From positions 1 through 28,534 of IMG/VR virus record IMGVR_UViG_3300044631_000738: DNA of 28,534 bases. One strand, written 5' to 3'. The translations under genes were made by a program, and so were the position numbers. How positions within the stretch are numbered: position 1 is the stretch's first letter; the number at the start of each line of letters is the position of its first letter. This document shows positions 1 through 7,168 of the stretch, piece by piece. Source of the DNA: a virus. The notes under the pieces were generated by a model that searched no databases, was not told the origin of the DNA, and worked only from the letters and a program-made list of their open reading frames with translations.

Positions 1-984
1 ACAATCGATGCAGCAGATGCACTACGCTTTGTGGCAACAGTAGCAGCAGGAACATCAGTTTCTGCAGTAGCAACTAACGCAACAATCGTATCAGCACTAC
101 ACACATCGGCAGCACCAGTCGGAGCATCGTCAGGATCATCATCTTTGACAATCGCAACAGGCACTGGAACAACTGCAACATTTTTTGTCTACACAAAGAC
201 AACAGCAATTGGAACCGTTGTAATTAACAATGGTGGAACAACTCTTACATACTATGTACAGGGTACTGCTGGTAAGATCAACAACCTAACAGTTTCAGCA
301 CCTTCAGCAGGTGCAGCAGGAACTAAGCAGGATATCGTTGTAACTGCAACAGATGCATTTGGCAACAAGGTATCTGGCAAGTCAATTACAGCAACCGTCT
401 TTGCTTCAACAGCAGTTATGGATACAGCAACAGTAACAACTGGTGCTACTCTAACAGACTTTGGAACAGCAACCTTTAAGGCTACTCTTCCAACAACAGG
501 AACACGCTCACTAATTACTTTTGCACCAACAACATCATCAGATGCAGTTGCAGCAGCAGTAGTTGGTTTGACTGCTCCAACACTTGCACCATTTGCAGAG
601 ATTGCAGTTCGTGATCTAGTATCAGAACTTGCTGCTGAAAAGGCTGCAAAGGATGCAGCAATCGCTGCTAAGGCTGTAGCAGATGCTGCAGTTGTAAAGG
701 CTGCTGCAGATGCTGTTGCTGCTAAGGCTGCTTCAGACAAGGCACTTGCTGATGCAAAGGTTGCTGCAGATGCAGCACTTGCTGCAGCAGTTAAGGTAGA
801 GACAGATAAGGCTGCTGCTGCTAAGGTAGCATCAGATGCTGCTCTTGCTGCTAAGGATGCACAGATTGCTAAGTTGACAGCAGATAATGCTGCTGCTCTT
901 TCTGCTTTGAAGAAGTCATTTAATGCACTTGCTACAAAGTGGAACAAGAAGAATCCAAAGGCTAAGGTTACCTTAGTTAAGTAG
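1..984 (+). CDS. Ig-like/coiled-coil surface or virion protein, 5' end missing
   Basis: The reading frame is open to the first base of the window, so the true start lies upstream; the GTG at 31 is internal. The visible part begins with Ala/Thr/Ser-rich beta-type sequence. It includes an Ig-like stretch (TATDAFGNKVSGKSITATVF) of the kind found in bacterial adhesins and S-layer proteins. An Ala/Lys/Asp-rich heptad region of about 90 residues follows, predicted as a long coiled coil, then a basic C-terminus. Codon choice is very uniform (GCA/GCT, ACA, AAG) and the gene ends in a perfect hairpin, both fitting strong expression. It could be a tail-fibre, virion-decoration or cell-surface protein; the family was not identified. 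Confidence 0.7.
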   Translation, partial: TIDAADALRFVATVAAGTSVSAVATNATIVSALHTSAAPVGASSGSSSLTIATGTGTTATFFVYTKTTAIGTVVINNGGTTLTYYVQGTAGKINNLTVSAPSAGAAGTKQDIVVTATDAFGNKVSGKSITATVFASTAVMDTATVTTGATLTDFGTATFKATLPTTGTRSLITFAPTTSSDAVAAAVVGLTAPTLAPFAEIAVRDLVSELAAEKAAKDAAIAAKAVADAAVVKAAADAVAAKAASDKALADAKVAADAALAAAVKVETDKAAAAKVASDAALAAKDAQIAKLTADNAAALSALKKSFNALATKWNKKNPKAKVTLVK

Positions 985-991
985 TTTGAGT

Positions 992-1016
992 CCTGGTGGG
1001 CGAAAGCCCACCAGGG
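992..1016 (+). terminator. Perfect 10-bp GAAA hairpin, terminator or translation-control element
   Basis: Arms 992-1001 and 1006-1015 are perfectly complementary around a GAAA tetraloop. The following bases are GTTTACT, a weak T tract, so termination may be partial. The 3' arm contains the AGGG at 1013-1016 that would be the Shine-Dalgarno sequence for the ATG at 1023, so the hairpin could also hide that ribosome site. Confidence 0.7.
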
Positions 1017-1022
1017 TTTACT

Positions 1023-1796
1023 ATGAATTCAATTTATTTTAATCATATACCAAGAACAGGTGGAACCACACTATCCAGAATGTTACATAATTCTGGAATC
1101 AATAGGTGTGGTTTAAATATTTTTACTCCAGAAACTTCTATTAAAAATAACAAAAACTTTAATGAATCTGATATCATTGAAAGCAATTTGATAATGGGGC
1201 ACTACGGAATTGCCCCTTCAATATTTAATCCTGAAATAGACACAATAACCTTTTTAAGAAACCCTGTAAATCAGGTAGTGAGTATGTTTACTAAACTAAA
1301 CTATGAGAGTCAAACCTCAGATATCAATGCAAGAGTATTTGAAGTATTCCGATTAAGTAAGTTTAAGAATGACCCACTAAGTCTATTCAGAGAGTGGCTT
1401 TATGATCAAAGGTCAATCGAGTATACTCACAATGGACAGATATATAACCTAATAAATACGAGGCATCCATATCTCTACGACCCAATAGCAAAGACTGCCA
1501 TGGATATAGAAACACATGTCGTTGTCACAGAGACAAACGCAAAAGAAAAGATGGACTCCCTTATGTTTCTGGGGAACACAGAGAACCTTTATGATGGATA
1601 TATCAGAATAGTAGACATTATCAACAACAGATTCAATGTTAGCCTAATAAAGTTACAAAGGGCAGGAGTCTACAATGGTATAAAAGAAACAAAAGATATA
1701 CTAGGATCCCTAAGTAAGTCAGAGATAGCCTATATTTTAGATAAAAGCAGTATAGATTTCCACTATTGGGAAGTTTCTCAAAACAATAGCAACTAG
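1023..1796 (+). CDS. Sulfotransferase, Sulfotransfer_2-like
   Basis: Predicted cytosolic PAPS-dependent sulfotransferase of 257 residues. The N-terminus holds the 5'-phosphosulfate-binding loop HIPRTGGTTL, the hallmark of heparan-sulfate 2-O-sulfotransferase-like proteins, and a downstream ITFLRNPVNQVVSMF segment matches the 3'-phosphate-binding strand (R and S). ATG 1023 is chosen because the P-loop normally lies within about ten residues of the start; an upstream GTG at 996 is inside the hairpin. The acceptor is unknown, possibly a surface glycan. AT-rich codon use differs sharply from the preceding gene. Two other sulfotransferase-like genes lie at 24.3 and 28.2 kb. Confidence 0.75.
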   Translation: MNSIYFNHIPRTGGTTLSRMLHNSGINRCGLNIFTPETSIKNNKNFNESDIIESNLIMGHYGIAPSIFNPEIDTITFLRNPVNQVVSMFTKLNYESQTSDINARVFEVFRLSKFKNDPLSLFREWLYDQRSIEYTHNGQIYNLINTRHPYLYDPIAKTAMDIETHVVVTETNAKEKMDSLMFLGNTENLYDGYIRIVDIINNRFNVSLIKLQRAGVYNGIKETKDILGSLSKSEIAYILDKSSIDFHYWEVSQNNSN

Positions 1797-1808
1797 CAGT
1801 ATCTTCTT

Positions 1809-1831
1809 GGCTGTCAAACGGCAGCCTTTTT
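1809..1831 (+). terminator. Rho-independent terminator after the sulfotransferase
   Basis: Stem GGCTGTC (1809-1815) and GGCAGCC (1820-1826) with loop AAAC, followed by five T residues (1827-1831). It ends the sulfotransferase transcript just before the next promoter. Confidence 0.8.
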
Positions 1832-1842
1832 ATGCAATAAAA

Positions 1843-1851
1843 TGGTATAAT
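1843..1851 (+). promoter_or_regulatory. Extended -10 promoter (TGGTATAAT)
   Basis: A TG-N-TATAAT element directly behind a terminator and about 39 bases before the next gene's start. No convincing -35 box is seen at 16-18 bases upstream, as is common for extended -10 promoters. The predicted start near 1858 gives a leader carrying AAGGGGG at 1876-1882. Confidence 0.65.
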
Positions 1852-1889
1852 CATCCTATCAGACATAATGTCTGCAAGGGGGAAGGCAA

Positions 1890-4031
1890 ATAAAACGACT
1901 ATCACGAATAGCAATAGCAACATTGTTAGCCTTTGGATGGCTTATTATAGCCCCAACAGAGGCTCATTCTGACGACCCTCTAACTGTTGCAGCCCAAGAA
2001 ATACAGGAACTTAACGATAGCGTAGATGACCTTGGTTACCAAGATGACTTTATAGATCTTATAGAGATAGCAGAAAATAAGTTTGCTTCAGCCACAAATG
2101 CGAAGGAACTTAAAGATGATGCCTATGATGCCCACGAAGATGCAGCAGAAGCAGAAGCCACAGCCTTAGAAGCAAAGAACCTTGCCCAGTCAAATGTGGA
2201 TGGGCAGACAGCCACAGTAGCCTTGGCCCTTGAACATAAAGACAATGCTCTTGAAGAAAGAAACGATGCACAGGATGCTCTCAGCATAGCCAACATAAAT
2301 GTTCAAACCACACAGTCTAACATGCAGGCTGCTGGAGGAACAGGTTTGGCATACACTGTTTATACTCTTGTTAGACAGGGTAATGTTGCTACCCCAGGAT
2401 CTGTGCTTTGTTCTGGCACTTGGAACTCAAACTCTATGTATCTTCCAGTTTGTGGCAACAGGTATGAAAATTTTATAGTTAAATTTACTGGAACGATTAC
2501 TGTCCCATCATGGTTTACAACAACATATTTTGCAGGATATACAGATGATGGATTTAGAATGTATGTAGACGGAGTTCTTGCAGTTGATAACTGGCAAGAG
2601 CAAGGCACTACTTGGAGTGATTATTCACCAGTATATGATGTTAGTGAAGACAAAACATTGGGTGTAGAAATTTGGTGGTACAACGGTGGTGGGCCAGGAT
2701 CTTATCATCTTGGATGGGCAATTCCTGGAGGCTGGACTGGAGCAGGATGCGACTATGCTGGAGATCCACGAGTATGGGGACAAAACTTTAGTTGTAATCT
2801 TAATACATTTTCTTCTGGCTCAGGACCAACACAGGAACAGATCAATGCTTACAATGATGCTGTTGAAGCACAGGCTATAGCACAAACAATCTATAATAAT
2901 AAATTAGCAGTATATAATGACAAACTAAATGTTTACAATCAAGAAGTACAAGTCTTACAAAATCTCACATCAAACCTCACAACAACAATCCAAAACCTAA
3001 CAATCGCACAACAAAACCTAACATCTGCTTTAGAATTAAAGAATAATAGAATCAACACATATAATCAATCTATAATTGATTTAAATGCTGCTATTGAAGA
3101 TGCATGGACTTATTATTTTGAGCAGGCACAAAGAGAACTTAATGCTGCTATTGCTCAGGCAGCAGCCAATGCTGCAGCCAATCAGCCTACCCCAGAACCC
3201 ACACCAGAACCTTCTCCAGAACCAACTGAAGAGCCAACAGATGAACCAAGCCCAGAGCCTTCACCAGAGCCTACAGATGAGCCTACACCTGAACCTACTG
3301 AAGAACCAACACCAGAGCCTACAGTAGACCCTACAGATGAGCCTACACCTGAACCTACCCCAGAGGTTACACCAGATCCAGAACCAACTGAGGAGCCAGT
3401 TGTAGAGCCTACTGAAGAACCTACCCCAGAACCTTCACCAGAACCTGGACCAGATCCAGAACCAGAAGATAATCCTTGGACTGAGCCAGATGTAGAAATC
3501 AAAGATGAAGTATTAGAAGCCCTCATTCCTGAAAAGGGAACTGGTACATCAGAAGATTTATCTGGAGTTATTGCTAACCTTACAAGCAAAGATAATAAGT
3601 TAGTTACTCTTTCCCCTGAACAAATTACAGCAGTAAGTCAAACACTCAAAGCATTGACGCAAGAAGCAAAAGTAGAAGTTGCAGAAGACCTTGGCATTAA
3701 GCCGTCAGAAGTTGCACAGATTGCTGAGCAGATGAAGTCTAACCCAGAACTTGCCTCAGCATTTGTTGAGTTCGCAGAAAGAGCAGGGGATGCAGGAGAA
3801 ACCCCAATGCCATTTACATTAGCAGATGCAGTAACAGAAGTACAAACAGAAGCATTTCTTGAAGACCCACTTGGAGCAGTATTTGAAGTGGATGTAGCAG
3901 AACTCCTATCCAATTTCTCTGAGTTGGGTATGGACATGACAGACGATCAGAGAGAAAAAGCCCAGGAAGTCATTATCCCAGTAATCATTGTTTCACAGAT
4001 TGCAAATGTAATGATTGGGATGAGGAGGTAA
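1890..4031 (+). CDS. Secreted PA14-domain protein with Pro/Glu repeats, probable ATA start
   Basis: Reading from ATA at 1890 gives a textbook signal peptide (basic KRLSR, then hydrophobic IAIATLLAFGWLIIAP, then TEA) behind the strong ribosome site AAGGGGG. The first permitted start, TTG 1923, would remove the basic n-region and has no ribosome site, and an in-frame stop at 1866-1868 excludes earlier ATGs. Order: signal peptide (1-27), helical coiled coil (about 30-145), PA14-like carbohydrate-binding beta domain (about 150-300, with YTDDGFRMYVDG), second coiled coil (312-428), about 100 residues of PTPEP/PTEEP/PTDEP repeats, then a helical C-terminal domain ending in a hydrophobic stretch and MRR. 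Probably a secreted or surface-attached adhesin or virion spike. The ATA could also be a mutated or misread ATG. Confidence 0.75.
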   Translation: MKRLSRIAIATLLAFGWLIIAPTEAHSDDPLTVAAQEIQELNDSVDDLGYQDDFIDLIEIAENKFASATNAKELKDDAYDAHEDAAEAEATALEAKNLAQSNVDGQTATVALALEHKDNALEERNDAQDALSIANINVQTTQSNMQAAGGTGLAYTVYTLVRQGNVATPGSVLCSGTWNSNSMYLPVCGNRYENFIVKFTGTITVPSWFTTTYFAGYTDDGFRMYVDGVLAVDNWQEQGTTWSDYSPVYDVSEDKTLGVEIWWYNGGGPGSYHLGWAIPGGWTGAGCDYAGDPRVWGQNFSCNLNTFSSGSGPTQEQINAYNDAVEAQAIAQTIYNNKLAVYNDKLNVYNQEVQVLQNLTSNLTTTIQNLTIAQQNLTSALELKNNRINTYNQSIIDLNAAIEDAWTYYFEQAQRELNAAIAQAAANAAANQPTPEPTPEPSPEPTEEPTDEPSPEPSPEPTDEPTPEPTEEPTPEPTVDPTDEPTPEPTPEVTPDPEPTEEPVVEPTEEPTPEPSPEPGPDPEPEDNPWTEPDVEIKDEVLEALIPEKGTGTSEDLSGVIANLTSKDNKLVTLSPEQITAVSQTLKALTQEAKVEVAEDLGIKPSEVAQIAEQMKSNPELASAFVEFAERAGDAGETPMPFTLADAVTEVQTEAFLEDPLGAVFEVDVAELLSNFSELGMDMTDDQREKAQEVIIPVIIVSQIANVMIGMRR

Positions 4032-4032
4032 T

Positions 4033-4239
4033 ATGAAAATAATAACAAAGGTTGTGAAGGGATTCTTCACATGGTTAAAAGATGCAGGGGTGGAGATAAT
4101 CGCACAAGCCTTTACCCTCCTTGGATTCTTCATAGCATGGCTAACTTTAACGGGATCAGCAAGAGACATTGTTGGTATTGCAGTACTTGCAACCACAGTA
4201 ATCTGGCTAATAACAATCCCACTAAGAAAGGAGGACTAA
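4033..4239 (+). CDS. Small two-helix membrane protein
   Basis: A 68-residue protein with an amphipathic N-terminus, two predicted membrane helices (about 20-43 and 46-62) and a charged C-terminus (RKED). The ribosome site GAGGAGG lies inside the end of the PA14 gene and the ATG follows its stop by one base, so the two are probably co-transcribed. The following gene is also a small membrane protein, and the pair resembles a holin or anti-holin set or a membrane partner for the PA14 protein. No family was recognised. Confidence 0.75.
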   Translation: MKIITKVVKGFFTWLKDAGVEIIAQAFTLLGFFIAWLTLTGSARDIVGIAVLATTVIWLITIPLRKED

Positions 4240-4241
4240 AT

Positions 4242-4526
4242 ATGGCAACTAAAAAGGTAGTAGAGCCTCCTAAGAAGGAGCACCCACAAAAGGCTTTGAC
4301 AAATGTCTTGATGCGTATCGTAGCAGTGTTCGCTGCTTCTGGTCTATCAGTACTTGGTGCTGGAGCAGTAGTAGGAATTGATACAGTCCAGGCAGTTATG
4401 CTTGCGGGTCTATTAGGCGTAGCCACCGTTATTGAAAGGCTTGCAAGGGCTTTTTTGGACGATGGAAAACTCACATTGGCAGAGATCAATGATGCGTTTA
4501 AAACGGTAGATAAAAAGGCTAATTAG
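4242..4526 (+). CDS. Small membrane protein, holin-like
   Basis: A 94-residue protein. ATG 4242 is preceded by AAGGAGG, and the previous gene's stop is two bases away. A charged N-terminus (about 25 residues) is followed by two hydrophobic helices rich in Gly/Ala/Val (about 27-48 and 50-66) and a charged tail with an LTLAEINDAF segment. Size and layout fit phage holins of the r1t type, but there is no endolysin beside it (the CHAP gene is 7 kb away), so a role in membrane or surface assembly with its neighbour is equally possible. Confidence 0.7.
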   Translation: MATKKVVEPPKKEHPQKALTNVLMRIVAVFAASGLSVLGAGAVVGIDTVQAVMLAGLLGVATVIERLARAFLDDGKLTLAEINDAFKTVDKKAN

Positions 4527-4542
4527 TCATTATTGACGGTAG

Positions 4543-4572
4543 TTGACAGCCCTCTCTGGGCAATGGTATACT
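4543..4572 (+). promoter_or_regulatory. Strong sigma-70-type promoter with inverted repeat
   Basis: TTGACA (4543-4548), an 18-base spacer, and extended -10 TGG-TATACT (4564-4572). An inverted repeat spans it: GCCCTCTC at 4549-4556 in the spacer pairs with GAGAGGGC at 4590-4597, which is the ribosome site of the next gene. Since the left arm is upstream of the predicted start near 4579, this may be an operator-like DNA palindrome rather than an RNA hairpin. Confidence 0.8.
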
Positions 4573-4603
4573 TAAGTATCACCTATCTGGAGAGGGCTTT
4601 GTC

Positions 4604-5128
4604 ATGACCTGTATTGTTGCTTTACGCCATGAAGATAAGATTTATATGGCTGGAGATCGTGGAGCATCAGATGATGGAGTTATTCTTTCACTTGAGTCAC
4701 CAAAGGTTTGGAAAGTTGGTCCGTATCTAATTGGTTATGCTGGATCAATGGACGGGGACAGAATTAGACACAACTTTAGACCATCAGCACCCAACATTAA
4801 AGACACAGATAAGTTTATGCATACAAAGTTTATCAAAGAACTTCGTGAATTTTATAACGAGTTCTGGATTGACACATCTAAAGAAGGCGAACTTAGTTTG
4901 ATTATTGGCATTCGTGGTGAAATCTACGAGCACAGTTCTGGAGATATGTCTTTATCTAAATACTCATTGCCATATGTTTCTATCGGTTCAGGATCAGAGT
5001 ATGCATACGGGGTTTTATATGCAACAGATAAGCAAAAAAATGCAAGGAATAGAGTAAATCAAGCGGTATCTGCAGCAATTAAATTTAACCCATCATGCAT
5101 GGGTCCAGTTGACATCATAAGCGCTTAG
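4604..5128 (+). CDS. Proteasome-beta/HslV-like Ntn hydrolase
   Basis: Predicted N-terminal-nucleophile peptidase of 174 residues, the size of HslV. After removal of Met the protein starts with Thr1 (TCIVALRHEDKIYMAGDRGA). Asp17 (AGD) and Lys33 (SPK) fall at exactly the catalytic positions of proteasome beta and HslV subunits, and the GSGSEYAYG motif matches the conserved GSGxxYA region. No propeptide is present. It has its own strong promoter and a good ribosome site (GGAGAGGG). No ATPase partner (HslU, Mpa/ARC) is seen in this window, so it may form a stand-alone ring, use a host ATPase, or interfere with the host proteasome. The last of these is speculation. Confidence 0.85.
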   Translation: MTCIVALRHEDKIYMAGDRGASDDGVILSLESPKVWKVGPYLIGYAGSMDGDRIRHNFRPSAPNIKDTDKFMHTKFIKELREFYNEFWIDTSKEGELSLIIGIRGEIYEHSSGDMSLSKYSLPYVSIGSGSEYAYGVLYATDKQKNARNRVNQAVSAAIKFNPSCMGPVDIISA

Positions 5129-5137
5129 GGGTATACT
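5109..5137 (+). promoter_or_regulatory. Leaderless promoter for the acidic protein gene
   Basis: TTGACA (5109-5114), a 17-base spacer and TATACT (5132-5137). Six bases separate the -10 box from ATG 5144, so transcription should begin at the start codon. The promoter lies over the end of the Ntn-hydrolase gene. Confidence 0.8.
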
Positions 5138-5143
5138 TAGTAT

Positions 5144-5365
5144 ATGAACGAAGAATTTGAAGAGATCCTTAAGGACATTCAGAATATAGAGTCAGACTTT
5201 GACGAGTTCGAGATATGGCTTGACAACGGAATTGAACGGGGATGGATAACAGAGCCGTTCTGCAATACTCATGAAGGAGATCCTTACATGACAGACGAAG
5301 AACAGCAAGAGTGGGAAGAAGGCGGAGACCCATGTCAAGTAGTTTTAAAAATCAAACAACAATAA
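5144..5365 (+). CDS. Small acidic protein, conserved actinophage type
   Basis: A 73-residue protein with roughly one third Asp/Glu. The C-terminal part reads GWITEPFCNTHEGDPYMTDE and then GGDPCQVV. The C-x2-H and DPC pattern resembles small actinobacterial and actinophage proteins of unknown function. It has its own leaderless promoter and no ribosome site. High acidity would fit a DNA-mimic or a binding inhibitor, but nothing in the sequence shows this. Confidence 0.75.
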   Translation: MNEEFEEILKDIQNIESDFDEFEIWLDNGIERGWITEPFCNTHEGDPYMTDEEQQEWEEGGDPCQVVLKIKQQ

Positions 5366-5378
5366 TAAGGAGAATAAA

Positions 5379-6353
5379 ATGAAGAAAGTACTACTAGCAT
5401 TACTATCAATTACAATTGCATTCACAGCAATGCAGCCATCACAGGCACAAGATGAGCGAGTCCTTGCAATTATTGACTCCTCTATCAACTCAAACAATTT
5501 TCCATCAATCATTCACGAAGTTTGTTTTACAACTGTAAAGTCTAAGATTGTTGCTCAGAATATGTCATGCCCTAACGGAGAACTATTTATGGAGGGCAAG
5601 GGAGCAGCAGCATCACCTTGGCCAGCATCCCTAAACAATGCCACATATCATGGAGACTCTATGGTTAAGGCTGCACTCGCAAAGACTCCAAACATCAAGA
5701 TTGTATTTATTAGAGTCTACAATGTTTCTTCTCTTGGAAACTCATCAACTCCATTTAATGGATCAACAATCCTTAGTGCTATCGACTGGGTCAATAAGAA
5801 TGCATCAAAGTATAGCATTGATGCTGTGTCAATTAGTCAGTCTGGTATTAATACATCAACAAGATCACTACACATTGGCTGCACTGATCAATCAATCTTT
5901 AGTCCATTTGTAACTCAGGTTTCACAGTTAAATGCACAGAACATTCCTACTTTTGTTGCCACTGGCAATGATGGTCTAAAGACAATTGTTGGTTTCCCAG
6001 CATGTGTTACAGGAGTTATCGGTGTTGGATCATCAACCGATGTTCTGGATGCTGGAACTTCTGTAGGGGCAACGGCTACAAATAGAGGTCCAGGCCTTGA
6101 CATGGTTGCTCCTGGAACAGTTAGTATTACAAAGTACAATGGATCACAGACAACTGCATCTGGAACTTCTGTGTCAACTGCACTTGCAGCAGCATCTTAT
6201 GTAAACGGAAATACATTCAAGTCATTTACACAATACATAGATACTCTTCCAAAGAAAACAATTAAGTTTGTTGATTCTGTAGTTGTAAATAGCAACAAGA
6301 CAAGAACAACTGTTTGGGAACCGACAAGAGTAATCACCTCTAACTTGCCATAA
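5379..6353 (+). CDS. Secreted subtilisin-like serine protease (S8)
   Basis: A 324-residue protein behind AAGGAG. The signal peptide MKKVLLALLSITIAFTAMQP ends near SQA (residues 21-23). S8 motifs are in the right order: Asp33 in VLAIIDSS, His91 in YHGDSM, oxyanion Asn197 in ATGNDG and Ser264 in SGTSVSTA. The domain is compact and has no recognisable prodomain, since the Asp motif starts ten residues after the predicted cleavage site. It should be exported and could process surface or virion proteins, or act on host surface layers during lysis or adsorption. It is followed directly by a tRNA gene. Confidence 0.88.
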   Translation: MKKVLLALLSITIAFTAMQPSQAQDERVLAIIDSSINSNNFPSIIHEVCFTTVKSKIVAQNMSCPNGELFMEGKGAAASPWPASLNNATYHGDSMVKAALAKTPNIKIVFIRVYNVSSLGNSSTPFNGSTILSAIDWVNKNASKYSIDAVSISQSGINTSTRSLHIGCTDQSIFSPFVTQVSQLNAQNIPTFVATGNDGLKTIVGFPACVTGVIGVGSSTDVLDAGTSVGATATNRGPGLDMVAPGTVSITKYNGSQTTASGTSVSTALAAASYVNGNTFKSFTQYIDTLPKKTIKFVDSVVVNSNKTRTTVWEPTRVITSNLP

Positions 6354-6390
6354 GGCAAAAAGTCCTGGGTATGACTTAAAACTGCCCTAT

Positions 6391-6463
6391 TGCCCTATAA
6401 CTCAGTTGGTAGAGTGCCGAACTGTTAATTCGGATGTCCCTGGATCGAGGCCAGGTGGGGCAG
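6391..6463 (+). tRNA. tRNA-Asn (GTT)
   Basis: A full cloverleaf: acceptor TGCCCTA/TGGGGCA, D arm ACTC/GAGT, anticodon stem CCGAA/TTCGG with loop CTGTTAA (anticodon GTT, 6424-6426), T stem CCTGG/CCAGG. The T loop ATCGAGG lacks the usual first T. CCA is not encoded. A direct repeat TGCCCTAT overlaps its 5' end (6383-6390 and 6391-6398). Confidence 0.9.
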
Positions 6464-6472
6464 CGGTCTGGT

Positions 6473-6487
6473 GTATAATTGTTATAC
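6473..6487 (+). promoter_or_regulatory. -10 box inside a palindrome
   Basis: TATAAT (6474-6479) lies in the inverted repeat GTATAA-TTG-TTATAC. It sits ten bases after tRNA-Asn and 33 bases before ATG 6512, with AAGGG as ribosome site. The palindrome is a candidate operator for the decoration cassette that follows. No clear -35 box was found. Confidence 0.55.
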
Positions 6488-6511
6488 CAAAGCAATTAAG
6501 ATAAGGGTAAA

Positions 6512-7168
6512 ATGATAATAAAGAAAAATGGAATGTCAGGGTCAGAATGGTGGCTAAACTCTGGCCAATTATCTTTGCCAGATATACTTATCCAGTCTGG
6601 ACTTCCACAAAAATGGTCTAGACATAACTCAAAAGATATTATAAGTATTCATAGTGTTTTAAAGCCAGTAAACAATTATGTTCTTAACCTATATCCAAAG
6701 CCACAAATTATAAGTATCAATAATAATTTAATTACTTTTAGACAAAAAACTCATGCTGAAATTTGGGTTGAAGAGAGAGATGACAATACACTGTATGCCT
6801 TAGATAAGTGCCATCAAAGACAGTTTTATCCATCTTCTAATAGTTTAGAAGTTCAAGAATGCTTTGCACCAACATATAGATTCTATATTCCGTGGTTTAT
6901 AAATAAAAGTGTTGAGATACAAATAAAGAGCGTAGAAGATGAGGATACCCCATTCCACATTGGTAAAAAAAATATTATTGGAAAAGAAATTTCAGAGTAT
7001 TCAGATTACGCCTATCCAGGCTTTGTTGATTTTAAAATTAAAAATACTGGTAAGTATCAGTTAAAAGAAAAGTATGCTATTATTAGTAAGAATACTGCAA
7101 TGTACGATATGTCTGCTGTCTTAAGTGACGAAGAAATATCACAAATAGAGGACTACTATGGACGATAA
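6512..7168 (+). CDS. Uncharacterised protein of the decoration cassette
   Basis: A 218-residue protein with no signal peptide or membrane helix. It is rich in aromatic and Asn/Lys residues. The central part has alternating polar/hydrophobic strands typical of beta-sandwich folds (YRFYIPWF, then VEIQIKSV). ATG 6512 follows ATAAGGG. It overlaps the next gene by 11 bases, so it is translated together with it. First gene of a cassette ending in glycosyltransferase, oxygenase and carbamoyltransferase genes. Function not recognised. Confidence 0.75.
   Translation: MIIKKNGMSGSEWWLNSGQLSLPDILIQSGLPQKWSRHNSKDIISIHSVLKPVNNYVLNLYPKPQIISINNNLITFRQKTHAEIWVEERDDNTLYALDKCHQRQFYPSSNSLEVQECFAPTYRFYIPWFINKSVEIQIKSVEDEDTPFHIGKKNIIGKEISEYSDYAYPGFVDFKIKNTGKYQLKEKYAIISKNTAMYDMSAVLSDEEISQIEDYYGR

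Noticed and set aside
252-947. Long Ala-rich ORF on the minus strand
   Set aside because: Mirror image of the repetitive GCA/GCT codons of the plus-strand coiled-coil gene; no ribosome site or promoter.
996-1022. GTG 996 as start of the sulfotransferase
   Set aside because: Lies inside the perfect hairpin and would place the PAPS loop too far from the N-terminus.
1923-1925. TTG 1923 as start of the PA14 protein
   Set aside because: Removes the basic part of the signal peptide and has no ribosome site, unlike the ATA at 1890.
3181-3475. Repeats as a possible CRISPR array
   Set aside because: The repeats are in-frame Pro-Glu codons without constant repeats and unique spacers.
3182-3589. Gly/Ser/Val-rich minus-strand ORF
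   Set aside because: Antisense shadow of the Pro-Glu repeat region of the PA14 protein.
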